From the NCBI RefSeq assembly GCF_050436995.1, contig NC_134764.1:9672001-9736000 (forward strand): DNA of 64,000 bases, in the 5' to 3' direction. Below, piece after piece: positions 1 through 12,900 of this stretch (positions within the stretch are counted from its first letter, which is position 1; each line of letters starts with the position of its first letter). The notes under the pieces are model-generated. The model did no database searches, had not been told where the DNA came from, and saw only the letters and a program-made list of their open reading frames with translations. The position numbers and the translations under genes are program-made. Origin of the DNA: Anticarsia gemmatalis. Taxonomy: Eukaryota > Arthropoda > Insecta > Lepidoptera > Erebidae.

Positions 1-503
1 ATTAGTTACATTTCAAATAATCAAATAATCTATTTCACCATTCTTAAGAATCTGCAGTGAAAACCATACGACAATCTGTTCAATAGTTTTTGAGTTTATT
101 GCAATCAGACAGACAGATTTACGCGGTGGAATTTCTTTTTTAATATGTAGTGTTTCGTATTATTATAACATGAATCGGAGTCAGTTTTAAATTGAGTCGT
201 TGAGCCGCCATTCCGGTTGTCATGCGATTCGCGATTGCCGCTACATTGATATGCGTAATCCCTGTGTCCCTCTGTATCCTGTTGCTATGTCGACAGATAA
301 ATGATTTTATACATGCAATTTGTACACAATCACGACTTTTATACGATTCAATTAGGGAACTTTTGTATGCTTTTTTAAGTGAACGTGTAACAAATATGGT
401 TGTTTTTTGCCGGCTCTTGTTGATAAAAAGAGCGCGGATTTAGTTTATTTGTGTACCTGTGTAAAATATCTTTATACTTAATTTGAGAGGGTCATTGTAT
501 GTA
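1..503. other. No recognisable gene
   Basis: AT-rich sequence. A 73-codon open frame at 222-443 starts with a hydrophobic stretch but has no recognised similarity, no coding-like composition and no splice partners, so it is not called. The TA at 502-503 is the target-site base pair of the adjacent Tc1-type element. Confidence 0.4.
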
Positions 504-765
504 CAGTCAGCTTCTTATATAAAGTGACAGATAACATATCCAGTTATAAAGGGACTCCTAAAGTGATCAATAATAATAATACAACCAAAGTCATCTAATT
601 ATGTAAGTCATTCATCTTGCACAATGATATCAGAACATGGACATCGTCAAATATATGAGTTCGTTCAAAGTGCCATAATCATAGTAACAAACACGGCGCC
701 AATGGTTTCTAAGCATCCAAAGTATTCAAAAATATGGAACAAACATTAGGTACATGAAAATGAAC
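504..765. repeat. Left terminal inverted repeat of the Tc1-type element
   Basis: Matches the reverse complement of 2603-2856 almost base for base. The main difference is about 8 extra bases near 741-750 in this copy. The outer tip reads CAGTCAGCTTCTTATATAAA. Confidence 0.9.
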
Positions 766-936
766 TATGTCACTATGCATGTCTGATTGGTGTCTGGGCA
801 TTAGAGTGTCCGCCGTACGTAAGGTCACCGGGTCGTATCCCGGGAATCTTACTTGTTTAATAAGTATTTTTTTTAATGTCTATTTGACTTAAAAGCTAAA
901 TTATGCTCGCCAATTACCCACGATCCTAAAATAAGA

Positions 937-1102
937 GATGAGACCTAAACAACCTTCTAAAAATGTACCTAAGTGATTTGAACTCTTCCTGCACTCTACG
1001 TATCAATCACATAATTCGATTCGATGAGACCTAAACAGCCTTCTTCTAAATGTATGTGATTTAAACTCTTCCTGCATTCTACGTATCATCACATAATTCC
1101 AG
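937..1102. repeat. Tandem duplication of about 85 bp inside the transposon
   Basis: The unit starting GATGAGACCTAAACA at 937 recurs at 1023. Both copies carry GAACTCTTCCTGCA-like and TCTACGTATCA segments and end near CACATAATTC. The copies differ by small indels and substitutions, so the duplication is not brand new. It lies between the left TIR and the transposase stop codon. Confidence 0.8.
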
Positions 1103-1187
1103 GTCAAAATAATAACTCGTAAAATAACAAGGTTTTACTTCAATTGAAATGGTTGTTTATTATCTTAAAATATATAACAAAAAAATA

Positions 1188-2286
1188 TCAAAAACGTGTA
1201 TATCCACCTTCAGCAATAATAACATCGCTAAGTCGCTGACGCATGGATTGCACTGCGTTAAAACAAAATCTGTCTCCCCTTAACGACTCCCATACATTTT
1301 CAACGTGTCTCCTCAAGTTTTCCGTACTTCTTATCGTAGTATTATCCCATAGTTGAATCATTTTACCCCACAAGTTTTCTATTGGGTTTAAGTCAGGACT
1401 ACGTGCAGGAAAAATTATTCGTTCCAAATCTCTTGTTTCATTTAAATAATTTGATACTACCCTGGAATTATGAACAGAACTGTTGTCCTGTATGAAACGG
1501 ATTCTTTCGTTTGGATAAAATACTCGGGCCGTGGGCAACAAAACATCATTAAGGATATCTTTATATCTTTGGCCATTAAGTCTGCCGCCAACCTCGACTA
1601 ATTCTCCCGGACCGCTTTGGGACATCCAACCCCAGAATCCGAGTGTGATACGTCCACTCCTGTTACCAGGTAACACATTTCTTTCTTCGTATCTGGTGTT
1701 GTTTAACCTCCATAAAGATAGACGACCACGAGCAGTAGAACAAAATACTTTTTCGTCTACAAAAACGACATTTTCAAAATTAAAATCTAAATAACGTCGT
1801 GCGAACTCTAATCTTTGTGCTTTGTGCCTCGGCGTAAGTGCAGGTTTCTTGGCGGGTATTCTATTATGTAAACCTTTCTCGTGTAATCGTCTCCTTAATG
1901 TGGTCTGTGATACTTGAAACTCAAATGCCAAATTACGCGTGTTTAAAAAACGATCGCTTCGAGCTTTCTGCACTATTCGCGTATCTTGATCAGTGTTTGT
2001 CCGGCGTGGACGACCAGTTGTTACATGGTAACGGAGAACACCCTCTGTATTCCATCTATCCGTCCATCGATAAACTGTGTTCCTCTGTAAGAAAGAAACT
2101 GAATTATTATAACATGAAAGAATTTATGCAGTACAAAATACAAAAAAATAAAATAACATACAATATAAAGAGAAGTCAACTTACGGATATTCCAAGTTCG
2201 TTCGCAATGTCTGTTACAGAAACACCTTCTTGTTGCAAGTGAATGATTTTGTGTTTCATTCCATCATTAATTCGAAATGAGGCCAT
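1188..2286 (-). CDS. Tc1-type transposase, intact, two exons
   Basis: Cut-and-paste DNA transposase acting on the TIRs around it. Exon 1 is 2286-2185 (ATG, 34 codons) and exon 2 is 2084-1188. A 100-bp GT-AG intron (GTAAGT donor, TTTCTTTCTTACAG acceptor) joins them in phase 0, giving about 332 residues, normal for Tc1 (about 340). The N-terminus has two helix-turn-helix-like segments separated by a GRPRR motif near residue 58. The catalytic triad is D144 (VFVDEKVF), D234 (FIQDNSSVH) and E270 (DLNPIENLW). There are 35 residues between the second D and E, so DD35E rather than the canonical DD34E of C. elegans Tc1. No stop or frameshift was seen. A minus-strand AATAAA lies just downstream, near 1155. 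The intron is inferred from splice signals and frame. Confidence 0.88.
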
Positions 2287-2602
2287 GTTTTTCCAATTAA
2301 ATTGTAATAATTACTTTATTATATTAATTTATTTGCATTTATATGAATGACACATGACATTGATATGTAAACAATGATGTACATTATCTATGAAATCTTT
2401 CGAGTATTTATGCAAATTAGTATTAATTACTCTTTGATATCTAACGCGAATTATAAATCATGAAAATATGATAAAATTGAGGATAGAATAAACAAAACAC
2501 ATGCCAATGACGTCACGTTCATAATGAAAGGAACAACCAATGCTTTATCTCATTCATTTTGTTTTTAAATTTCAAAAGGTACCTTAAATATTCAGCGATA
2601 GA

Positions 2603-2856
2603 GTTCATTTTCATGTAGTGTTCCATATTTTTGAATACTTTGGATGCTTAGAAACCATTGGCGCCGTGTTTGTTACTATGATTATGGCACTTTGAACGAA
2701 CTCATATATTTGACGATGTCCATGTTCCGATATCATTGTGCAAGATGAATGACTTACATAATTAGATGACTTAGGTTGTATTATTATTATTGATCACTTT
2801 AGGAGTCCCTTTATAACTGGATATGTTATCTGTCACTTTATATAAGACGCTGACTG
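2603..2856. repeat. Right terminal inverted repeat of the Tc1-type element
   Basis: Inverted counterpart of 504-765. Its outer tip read inward is CAGTCAGCGTCTTATATAAA, one mismatch from the left tip in the first 20 bases. The transposase start codon lies about 315 bp inside the inner border, so this arm probably carries the transposase promoter. Confidence 0.9.
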
Positions 2857-5408
2857 TACCTACCTATACCTACTCAATAAAACTGGGCTACAGGGATTTA
2901 CTAGGACACTATGACTATGAACAATTAAGCCGAATCGCGATTCGCGAAGCTGAAGGGCATACCTACTTAATATTTTAATTAAATTGGTAGGTAGGTACTT
3001 AGTAAAAAACAGTACTAAATAACTTTCAAATTGAATTTAATCGCGTTGCATATTACCAAGTAGCAACAACGCCAATTTCTTACGCTGATAAACATTTAAC
3101 ATAAACACAATCGATGAATCGATACAGCGAATACTCGATACCATCGATACACGAGTAAACGATGCATCGATAAACAATCGTTATGATCGTTTGTTCGTGC
3201 TCGGGTTCGGATGACCTTATGCAATCACGTGATTATATGTATAGCATCAAACATCGACTGACCGTGAAAGTAATTTAATTTACTATTGTTTTATTGTTTC
3301 GAACGATACTTAGGTTAAAGGGTTCTTGCGATTAAATTAGAGATTATGTTGATTGATAGTGCAACTATTTTTAGAAAGACTTCGATAGCTTAGAGCGTTG
3401 CCTTCGTAAAAGTTCTGTTTGTCGTACCTTCTAAAACGTCTTTTTTAAAGTGGTCCTAAAAGACTAGTAATAATGATTTAAGTATTTAAAAGGTGTCTGA
3501 AAGGCCTGGTTGCAAAGCCCCACAAATGTGTTATTTTTTTTAACCCGTCTGCTTAGCCGATTCAATGTTATCTTTCATGTTATTACGTGGTATTGCGTCT
3601 TCCAATAATCTAACACTACGGTCTACATTCCCGACAGTTAATAAAACTATAAATCTTTTTCAATAATATTTAAATAAGTGTTCAAATCGATCAAATCATT
3701 TCCGCTACTCAATTCACTTTATATTGCTGTAATCCCGTCTCATTTAAAAAACGTAAACACATTTCAGGCGTTTTTATCGATCGTAAGTGATGTTATTTCG
3801 ATTCGATACGATACGAATTTATAGCGGTCGATTAGTTGTTTGAAAATAGAACGTTTGATGTTACGTTGGTGTTAGTTTTCCCGCGTAAAATAATTTTGAG
3901 TGACAGCAGTACTTGTCTATGCCAAGATATCCATAACGTTTTGCTCCAGTTTTTTTGACAAGCGTGTAATAAATTAGGCCTCGTTTTCGAGAAGTGTGCC
4001 AACCATGGTGATGATTACCCATAATAATAAAAATAACTAAGTAGTTACCTTTAAATGGGACATGTTTCTCTCAACTGCATAAATGAGAATCTAGTTCACC
4101 ATTCGCTAGGCGAGTCCCCAGCGTTGGTTTTCAATTAAGTCGGACCTGATTGTCTAGTCTAGGGCAAAAGGACCTTAAAATTGGTATTCTCTGGGCCAGT
4201 AACCAGAGTTTTTAAAGCTTACTTCCCTAGGGATCAACACTTATTTAGACTGCTCAAGAAATAATTTTCATTTGACCTGACCCGCGTGCCTCGGGTCGCG
4301 TAAAGTTTTGGATAAATCCAAACAATAATTTATGAAAATTAATATCTTCCGAATCTTAATCTATCTTCATGCAACATTTCATGGTAATTGAATAAGATTT
4401 AAATTCTTAAATACCCAATTCCAATTTATTAGAGGATCAGTTACTAGTTAACCTCAACTTTGAGCCACGTATGTGTTAGATAAATACATTAAACAAAAGT
4501 CATTTACGAAGAATCGTTACTTAGTAATCAGCTTACTAATACGTGATTCATTGATGAATACAACAGTGATACCACAATCTTAATGACCTAATATCGCTCA
4601 AGTAATTACGAACAAACGTCCTAAACACACTGTTTACTCAAAATTGATTGGTTTCGAAGTTATTGACTTGAAACACTTTGAATGTCTGAATGACCTATTA
4701 ATAGAAGGTCTGGATTAACCGACACTGGAGGGAAATATGATGCTTAGGTATTGATTGTTGACTAAAGATTTTAAATATTTGTGTCCAAAGTTATGTTATA
4801 TCCAAAATTATTACTTACTAGAGGCGCAACCCGTCTTCGTCCGAGTATTATAGCAAAATGTTATACGATTGATTTAATTACCGAGGGACTATTAAACCGG
4901 CGATCCCATACAAATCTTGTCCTGATAGTTACAAACATATTAAAAAAGAATTATCGAACTTAGTGAAGTTGTTCTAAAGTTATGTGCGTACATACGTTTC
5001 AAAGATTCATTTTTATTGATATGAGATAGATTTAAGGTAAAAAAGCGGTTATTGTTCCTCTTTTCATGTATATTCTTTATTCCACTACGATGCTTTATGG
5101 TGCAAAGAAGGCATCGATGTTGCCAATTATATAATTAAATGCTAAAATTATTTGCTGTAGGTACTGAGAGATAAAAAATAATAATTTCAGGCCAGAAATT
5201 ACTTCACTGGTAATTATTTATAAAAAAAAACTAAAATATATAATGTTTTAAATCTACTTCTGGCAATCATTAAATAAAAACTGTCAGTAAAATCACGATG
5301 AAAGATAATGAATAGAGTTCAAAGACCAGATACGGTGTTTTGCTGAGGTCAAGAACACCGTGATTATGATTTAATCTGTCTGGGATTTACAAAGCTATTT
5401 ATTTAATA
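2857..5408. other. Intergenic or far-upstream sequence, no gene seen
   Basis: AT-rich sequence with no convincing exon. The only notable structure is a cluster of ATCGAT-type sites around 3110-3171, listed separately. Short open frames such as 4781-4963 have no recognised product. Confidence 0.4.
3110..3171. promoter_or_regulatory. Cluster of ATCGAT motifs (DRE-like)
   Basis: Four ATCGAT hexamers (3110, 3118, 3143, 3166) and one CTCGATA fall within about 62 bp. The Drosophila DREF element is TATCGATA, a common core-promoter motif of housekeeping genes, and some copies here extend to ATCGATA. This could be a promoter for an unseen first exon or simply a chance or repeat-derived cluster. Confidence 0.3.
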
Positions 5409-6575
5409 CTAGCTGACCCGTGCGGCTCCGCTCGCGTGAATTTCGTACTGTTGCTTATTCGTTTGAGCACGCGAATTGCGAAGCACTCGATACACATAAA
5501 AATGCTAACAACTCTTTTGTCATCTAATGGTTATATACGAAAGGGACCCGAAGGGCACACAATGTGACACAGGCTCAGGCAGGCCTGATTTCCTGTGGTT
5601 ACCTTCTTTTCCGCTCTCGTCTGTATCCGTACCAGTTTACAGTGTAAAATATAATACCTTATTATAGACTGACCATTGCTTACCCGTCTGGATTCAGAAT
5701 ATTATAATAGGTACAGACAGATCTATCTGCGCCGGAGCTCTTCACACGCGTAATAATGTTTACTTGCGATGATACGTCCGAAACCGCGTAACCCGTAATT
5801 ATTTTTTATATATCATCCGTTGTTTATTTTTTAAAACTTACCAAGTAGTCTGTTTCATAGCTATACAATTTATTTCCTTAATGCAACCAATTAATTTGGT
5901 CATGTGTTTCGAACAACAACGCCATCTGTTAGTTGCGGCGAACAACAAACGAAATTACTCGGTTGCCATCTAGGATATCCCGACCGCACCGGACCCACGT
6001 AAACCAACATTTTTGTGTAATATATCATACAACATTTATGTTTAAAAATCTTATAAATGTATAGCATGTTTCAAAGGTATTTTTTTACAATAAAGCCATC
6101 AAAACAAATTAATTAGAAAAAACATGCTTTGTTGCGAGCTATAACGCCATCTATTGGTTGGTGCGAACAACAGGTATCGATACGGCAGGCGCCGCGTTAA
6201 CTTTATGCGAATGTTGTGAAATGGATTGTAACGCCATCTATGGTCTCTATAGGGAAACGCAGGTTCAAACGATTTCTACGTATATTTTTCAATTTTCTAA
6301 ATTTTTTTGAAATTTTATGCTATAAAAAGTATCCTAGAAACTGCTCCACTACTTAATCTATGCATATACCAAATTTCAGTGCATTCTATCCGGTAGTTTT
6401 TACGTGATAGCGTCACATACAGACGGAGGACAGACAGACAGACAGACAGAAAAGAAAATTATAAATTGCAGATTCGGTATCAGTATCCGTTACTAAACAT
6501 CCCCCATTGGTTTTTTTTTAAATATATTCAATGTACAGAATTGACCTCTCTACAGATTTATTATAAGTATAGATG
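5409..6575 (-). mobile_element. Non-autonomous Helitron-like repeat, about 1.17 kb
   Basis: Starts CTAGCTGACCCGTGCGGCTC at 5409 and runs to TTATAAGTATAGATG near 6575. In reverse complement this is the lepidopteran pattern of TCTATACTTATAA head and GCACGGGTCAGCTAG tail typical of Helitron-like elements. It contains a short (GACA)n run near 6428-6450. No ORF with a Rep/helicase motif was seen. Confidence 0.65.
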
Positions 6576-6699
6576 ATATCGTAGTTTTTTTTAACTTTTA
6601 TATTGATTTATATGAGAGTCTAAACGATGCAAGTTATCGGTTAAAAATAATAATTATGGAGTATCTTAAGTTATCGCTCTTTTACGATAGAATTAAGAG

Positions 6700-6965
6700 A
6701 GTACCGGTAGGCGGCGGGTTGGAGGCGCCCATAGCCAGTTGCGCTTACCGGCCGGTAAACGATCTGAGAGTAAAGCAAATCTTGGCGCAGTCATTCTATA
6801 GATGGGTGACCGATTAGTGGTACTTGAACAGGGCGTCTCCGTGCTTCGGGTGCACGTAAAACTCGGTCCCGTTTGTTATCTAGGTACTATGATAACAGTC
6901 GTTAAGCCACGTCAGACCTTCCGGCGGCTTAAACATTTTTGACACTAGGTTGACCACTGACCATA
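6700..6965 (+). repeat. Dispersed lepidopteran repeat fragment
   Basis: Contains GGCGCAGTCATTCTATAGAT, then GGGTGACCG, CGTGCTTCGGGTGCACGT and a GACACTAGGTTGACCAC tail. This combination recurs in lepidopteran genomes as an interspersed repeat (recollection, class uncertain). A related GGGTGACCAT segment occurs near 58347. Confidence 0.5.
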
Positions 6966-9900
6966 AGACAGAAAAAAGAAAAAGATTTTATAATCTGTGC
7001 TTAGGGGAGCTATACTCGTTCTATTTATTCATCTGTATGATCCATCATACCGATGCTCCGTGACATTCAAGCCTCATCGTTTCACAGTCCAGCTGCCTTT
7101 TTCACGGTATACCTGAGTCCCTGATCTAAAATTATAAGCTAATTAAACACGCCTTCGTTGATTGCTTGTTGGTTCGTCATAGTCTTACTTAACCAGCTGA
7201 AGAGCGCGGGTCTCGATATGGTTGGATACAGAAGTTAGTTGAGCTGGTCTTCTGCATGATGCCAGACTTCATGTCGCTTAAAGACTTCTCAGGTATGCGA
7301 GATTTTAAAGATTTCTTCTTTTTTAAATACACTATGAGATTTCCTTATTCAAAATTGTGGTATAACTACGTACGACCTGTGACAAATCGTAGGACTAGGG
7401 CAGAATTTCTGTGTCCTGCTGTACATTTAGCTGATATCGGATGTGTCTTATTCCACCCTATAGTTATTCCTCTAACCCACAATTTATAGACTTGAATTCT
7501 GTATAAAAATTGTGGTTTTAGAACGGCTTGAAAGTGATCCCGTTCTTATTTTTAAAAGTTGAATGTCCCTGGCGAAATTAATTGAAATAGTTCAAGAAGC
7601 TACCAGCCCGGTGTTTTAAATACTAATTTCAAAGAAAAAGCTATAATCTTGTTTTAAAAAAAATTGGAAAACTAATGAGATCACAAGACAATCTGTATTG
7701 GTTTTGATGTGCAATAAAAACATTGTAGTGAGATTAGTAATATTCACTAAAGATTGAATCAGCTTCGTAGCTTGTATTTAAATATTCATAGAGGCGATAC
7801 AGTGCGACCTCGTACTGAGCAGTCCACGTCAGTTATTCAATTGATGACTGAATTGACGACGGAAACAATAAAACACATTGTACTACAACCGAAATAAACG
7901 GGGAAATAGTTTTTAAAATATTAGAGAGTGAATTCATTGAGTCATGCATGAACGACGAAAAATATTAGTGTTTTAAAACGTAAGTTATTCCGGACGATCA
8001 ACTTGTCTATGTAATTGACAACAAAAATGCAGTTTCGTAAACATAGCAATTGAACTAAATGAATAAGCACTTTATTAAATGTTCGATTAAACACGCAAAG
8101 TAAGTACGGAATAAACAGAAACGTGTAAAAAAAACCTAATCAACACTTTTATGCACAATTTGACATTGTACACGTTTGACCGACTTAGATATTGTGAAAC
8201 CGGTATGAGTGACAACAATCATCATAATCAACGATACACGAATACGGGTCAGTGGACCTGCGCAAGCGCCTAGTAGCGCGTATATGCGCGTACGATGATC
8301 ACGCCACCGCATTTATTTCCGGAAATTATACCACTACATTGTTTTAAACCTTAACCTGCACAGTATAAAGTCCATTATTGCTAATACCTACATTGATTAC
8401 TATTTTCAATGTAAAGTGCTCCTTCTTTGTTATTAAAAGTTGAAGTGTAATATTATCTGATTGGGAATCAAAGAGTTTATGCCGAAAGGGTAGAGCGCAA
8501 TTTGGCTTGCAAATTACACTTGGAGTCGCGCCATATGATTGTCTTATGGCAACGGACTTGTCAGCTGTTCATTAATCTCTGAAACGAACGCAAAATTTAG
8601 AAGAAATTAATTAGTTACTTTTATATACCAGTAAATTAATATTAATTATTTCGCATCATAATAATATGTTTATCTTAACACTTCACTTTATTGCCATGTA
8701 CTAAAATAACTGCTAATTTGTAACAAAGATTAGGATCCATTGTTTACAATCAGGCTGAATCAGTCTCTTCATAGCTGGCACAGCGATCGCACATACTCAA
8801 ATTAAAAAAAGTTTTTAAATTCGGAAGACGTGTTCGCGCAATACCGCGTAAATTTGACATTTTTTTTTCGTAAATCGTGATAAATTATTCGAAGTAACAT
8901 TTTAAATAATGATGAACTCTTAGTGCCAAATAGTTTTGTTGCTACGTGAGTTTAAATTTATTTGTTCGTCTGTGTTCTTTCAATGTCCGTGTAAACGATA
9001 GTGAAATGAGAGAGAGTGTCCGTTGAAAGTGAAATTCGTTTCGTTGCCGTGATGTCAGCCATTTCACTCACGACTTCGTAATAAACAAGTTATCCACAGC
9101 TGTAGTTATATAAAATAAGTTTTTATGTGATTTTTTTATTGGTTTTTGGTTTAATATTGTGTTTTAAACAGCGGATTTTAAATAGGTACGTACATATATA
9201 ACATTGATTATCTAGTCTGTTTGAACCATTTATTGTAACTGTGTTATCACTTTGATTGACTTGAAGGGCGCATGAGTTCCGTATGCCAACGCTTGTACTC
9301 ATAAAGATTTTATTTTAAGAAAAAAAAGCAGACAGTCTTTGTTCTCTTTAATCGCTGGTTGATGTTTAAATTGTCGTGTAATTATAAAGTTACGACTCGG
9401 TATGACTAGTCTTTTATTTTAAATAGCATTGATAATTTAGCTGCGTTGATGTTCTTTTGGTGTCTATATTTTATAATTAATTAATATGTACCGAGAAAAT
9501 AAAAAAAGTATATAGACACAGATCCGTGTAGCTAACTAAAGTTTAGATTATGAGGAGCAGCGTCGGCACTCGAATTTTTCACATTTTAATGGTCTATCCT
9601 GCCCGCACTTGGTCAGAGCATGGTGTAGCTGTACTTACTTATACTTAGGGCTAACCCCTACCTCGTTCGGGAGTAGAGCCTTGACGAGTATTGGGACTGT
9701 TGTGGATTAAAAGAAAAGTAATTTCCTAAAATACGAAAACTTTCTAGCTTCTACATTTTTGAACTGCGTTAACTAAAGCGGTCGGTACTAATTTTCATTT
9801 TTCTCCACCACTTTTTCCAAAGTTCTTCCGCTTCATAAAAAAAATCCCGGGCGTCTTTTACTCCAGCGGAAAACTAATAAAACTTAATTTTGTTTATACA

Positions 9901-12900
9901 CGTGTCTCTACATTTTTATTGAAGTTCTCAAATATTTAGATTTTATTTGATAAAGCAGAAGCACGTGTCTACAATTTTACGTTCTATTCTTATCTTATTT
10001 GCGTATTGTATCTCATTGCGTTGAATAAACATGACAGAATGAACGCTACAACAAATAGTCCAAGCAGAAACATCTGATGACGACTTTTGACTCTGATTCT
10101 CGGGTTTTTATTTTAGAATATTCTTAAAAGGTAGGTAATATCCGAGTGTAGCTGTCTTATTACGGACAGATAATAACGAAAACTTAGACGAAAAGACTAA
10201 GAACAGAGATCCACTTTTCAATAGATCGAACTTGGTTCAATCGAATTTTGATATACCTAATTCTTTTGACGTTAAAACTTTTAATTTTTGGTTCAAAATA
10301 GAGATAATTGAGTTGCAGGTACGTTTAAATGTCTAAACTACAATATTAATATGCTAAAAAATGCTAGTTAAAAATGCCACCGTAAAAGTTATAAAAAAAA
10401 TCATCTTTCACATCTTCGGGAAACAGACGATAAAAAAATGTCTACAGATCGGTAATGCGTGTAATAAGGTTGCTTTTCTCGTAACGCGGAAGATTATTAT
10501 GTCTGCGAGAAAGAATTTAAACAAATATATGTCTTGAACTCCCGGTATTTTTAATACTGAACGAGTAATGTTTGAATTAAAGGGAATGGATTATTAGAAT
10601 GATTAGGAAGGCGTTGAGCCAAATACATTGTTTTTAAATAAATTGAGCTCTTTATTGTTACTTACAAATGAAACGCTGAGCTCAAAACTTAAATGATAAG
10701 TATTATTAGGGGCTAATCAGGCGATGGAACAGATCTGAGTAGGTATTTGTCACCCGGGGGACTGCTAGAGGGGAGAACTAGGAATATACCGATTAGATGT
10801 GATAATCATATTTAGTAATTGAAAGATTTGTAAGCTTCGGATACACATAACGTATCATTTTTCCATAGTATTTTAGGGTTAAAGAAGACGTTTTAAAAAT
10901 GTATGTCTGTATTTTCTTACTGCAATTTACCGTATTGTCGCATCTAACATGAAGATTGAATGTCCACAATAACATTGTCTTATAAAAAACGAAATAAATA
11001 TTAATTATGTCTATGATACGCCGCATCGCTGCACAAGTCGAGACTGAACCGGTTTTAAGTATAAATCATAATAATTTAATAGCTTTGCACATGTTTTACT
11101 CACGATTCGTATTTAAATGCAATACTTTTTGGTTATGTATGAGATTACATCGTAAATGTTCGGATGTTTCAACTTTATTAAGAAGAAAATGACTAATTTT
11201 GTTTTACTTCGGGAAGTTTTACGTGGGTAATAGAGGGTTTTCTCAAAAATATCTTTAAAATTCAGTAAAATGTTCCAAGTTTCGGTTTTGTTTTACTGAT
11301 TCCGGGCTAATTTTGTATAGTTTACTGTTAATGCTTATTAAATGAAGTTCATACATCATGATTTATATCGTGTAAAGCAAATACCTGTATCCGACTTTTC
11401 GTAACCCATACGTTTTCCAAACGACTACGATTTACGTGTTTTTTGTGAAATAATTACGTTATTCTAAGCCGACAATATCGTTGTGGAAGTAGTAAAAAAG
11501 TCTGTAAGCACATTAGTAATATAGGCAGCTATTTAGCTAATGGTCTGTTTACTAAACACCTCGTTTCTCAGACAGTAGACGTCATTTAGTTTACCAATTC
11601 TTTGATCAACAAGCGTGTTGTGCGTAAATATTTACATACTCTATTCTATGTCTATTTCAAAAACATATGATAACATATTTGGTTTAATGTCACGTGTTTA
11701 AAATTAGGTTAGTAATATCACTCGTGCTCAGCCCAAATTGTATCGGTCATCAACAAGACATAACAATGAAGGGTAGTTAAGTTAAATGAAAGGAAAAAGC
11801 GGTAAATTATTTTGGATTCAACCACTGTCTGTACTTGTTTAGATAAACTTTAACTACCCAACTTTTACTCCTGCTACCCAATAGTAGCAGATCTTAGGGA
11901 CGGAGGTCGTCCCATGAGAGAAAGCGTATTTTCTATTGTCCTTCCCCTTAAGTCATGCTAAAAAAAGAACCTAAAATCACCATCCTCGTACAATACCCGT
12001 GTATGCAGTTTCTCTGATCATGACTATCTACAAAAGCCATTCCATATAAAAATGTTCATTATTTCAGTGTCAGAAATATACTGTTGCCTATATTTCGCTA
12101 TTTGAGATCCCTTGTAATAGGGTCGGACTTGCCATCATCATTTATCGCTATTGTTATGACCGGGATTCCCGAAAGGGAAAATCAAAAGGTTTAAGAAAAG
12201 CCCCTTGAATAGTTACAACCACGAAATTGTACGTTTTATTCTTTGTAGCCCTTCTGTGACCAATATAAAATGGTGTACTTTATTTCATCGAAAGAACTTA
12301 TATTAAAATCTTGGTCATCTGCGTCGCTTCGTCGATGTGCGATTTCAATAGGAAAACTTTAAGTTTTTTCTTATACCTACCTAAGTCCTTCTTCGGAAAT
12401 AAACTATCCTTCTCTTAAATAAATTGGGGTTTTGTTGTTAATAAACTTACAGACAAATATGGCGTGATTATCAGTAGGGTACCACGTAAAAATCTAAGTT
12501 TGGAAAACTAGTACCGCTTATCGTTCGGTGAAAACCCCACCACGAAAGATAATAATATGACGTTGCCTCTACTCAATTTACGGGAAAAGTCCCCATTCAT
12601 AAAGAAATTCACCTGTTCATTCGACAATATGTGTCAATTGAGGAAAACGTACTATTAAAACATTTTAAACGCTCGTAACTTGAATGCGAAGAAAGACTGG
12701 ATACATTTTTAATTAGTATCTTCTATAGCCATAGGGTACAAACAATCATCAACTTAGGAAACATCATCAAAGTTTGCAAAATAGTAAACCGGTTTATAAG
12801 GATTATTTCCTTCTATAGCGAGTTGATCATTGCAGATGACATCAGTTATGAAATAGACAACACATGCATATTATGTTCCGTGTCTTGTGCCAGACGGGTA

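Larger units (their letters stand above)
504..2856 (-). mobile_element. Complete Tc1/mariner-superfamily transposon (DD35E-type)
   Basis: A 2.35-kb element flanked by TA on both sides (502-503 and 2857-2858), with termini CAGTCAGC and GCTGACTG. The terminal inverted repeats are about 254-262 bp and differ at only a few positions, which suggests a fairly recent insertion. It encodes one minus-strand transposase split by a roughly 100-bp intron. Three copies of AAAGTG occur in each TIR (left arm at 521, 560 and 667), possibly the direct repeats bound by transposase, as in IR/DR-type Tc1 elements. That role is inference. The 3' part contains a tandem duplication at 937-1102. The element looks structurally intact and could be autonomous. 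Confidence 0.9.

Noticed and set aside
222..443. 73-codon ORF with hydrophobic start
   Set aside because: No homology recognised, no splice or promoter context, and of a length expected by chance.
1838..2242. 134-codon plus-strand ORF
   Set aside because: Antisense to the transposase exons and crossing its intron.
6428..6452. (GACA)n as a CRISPR-like repeat
   Set aside because: A simple repeat inside a Helitron-like element, with no spacers.
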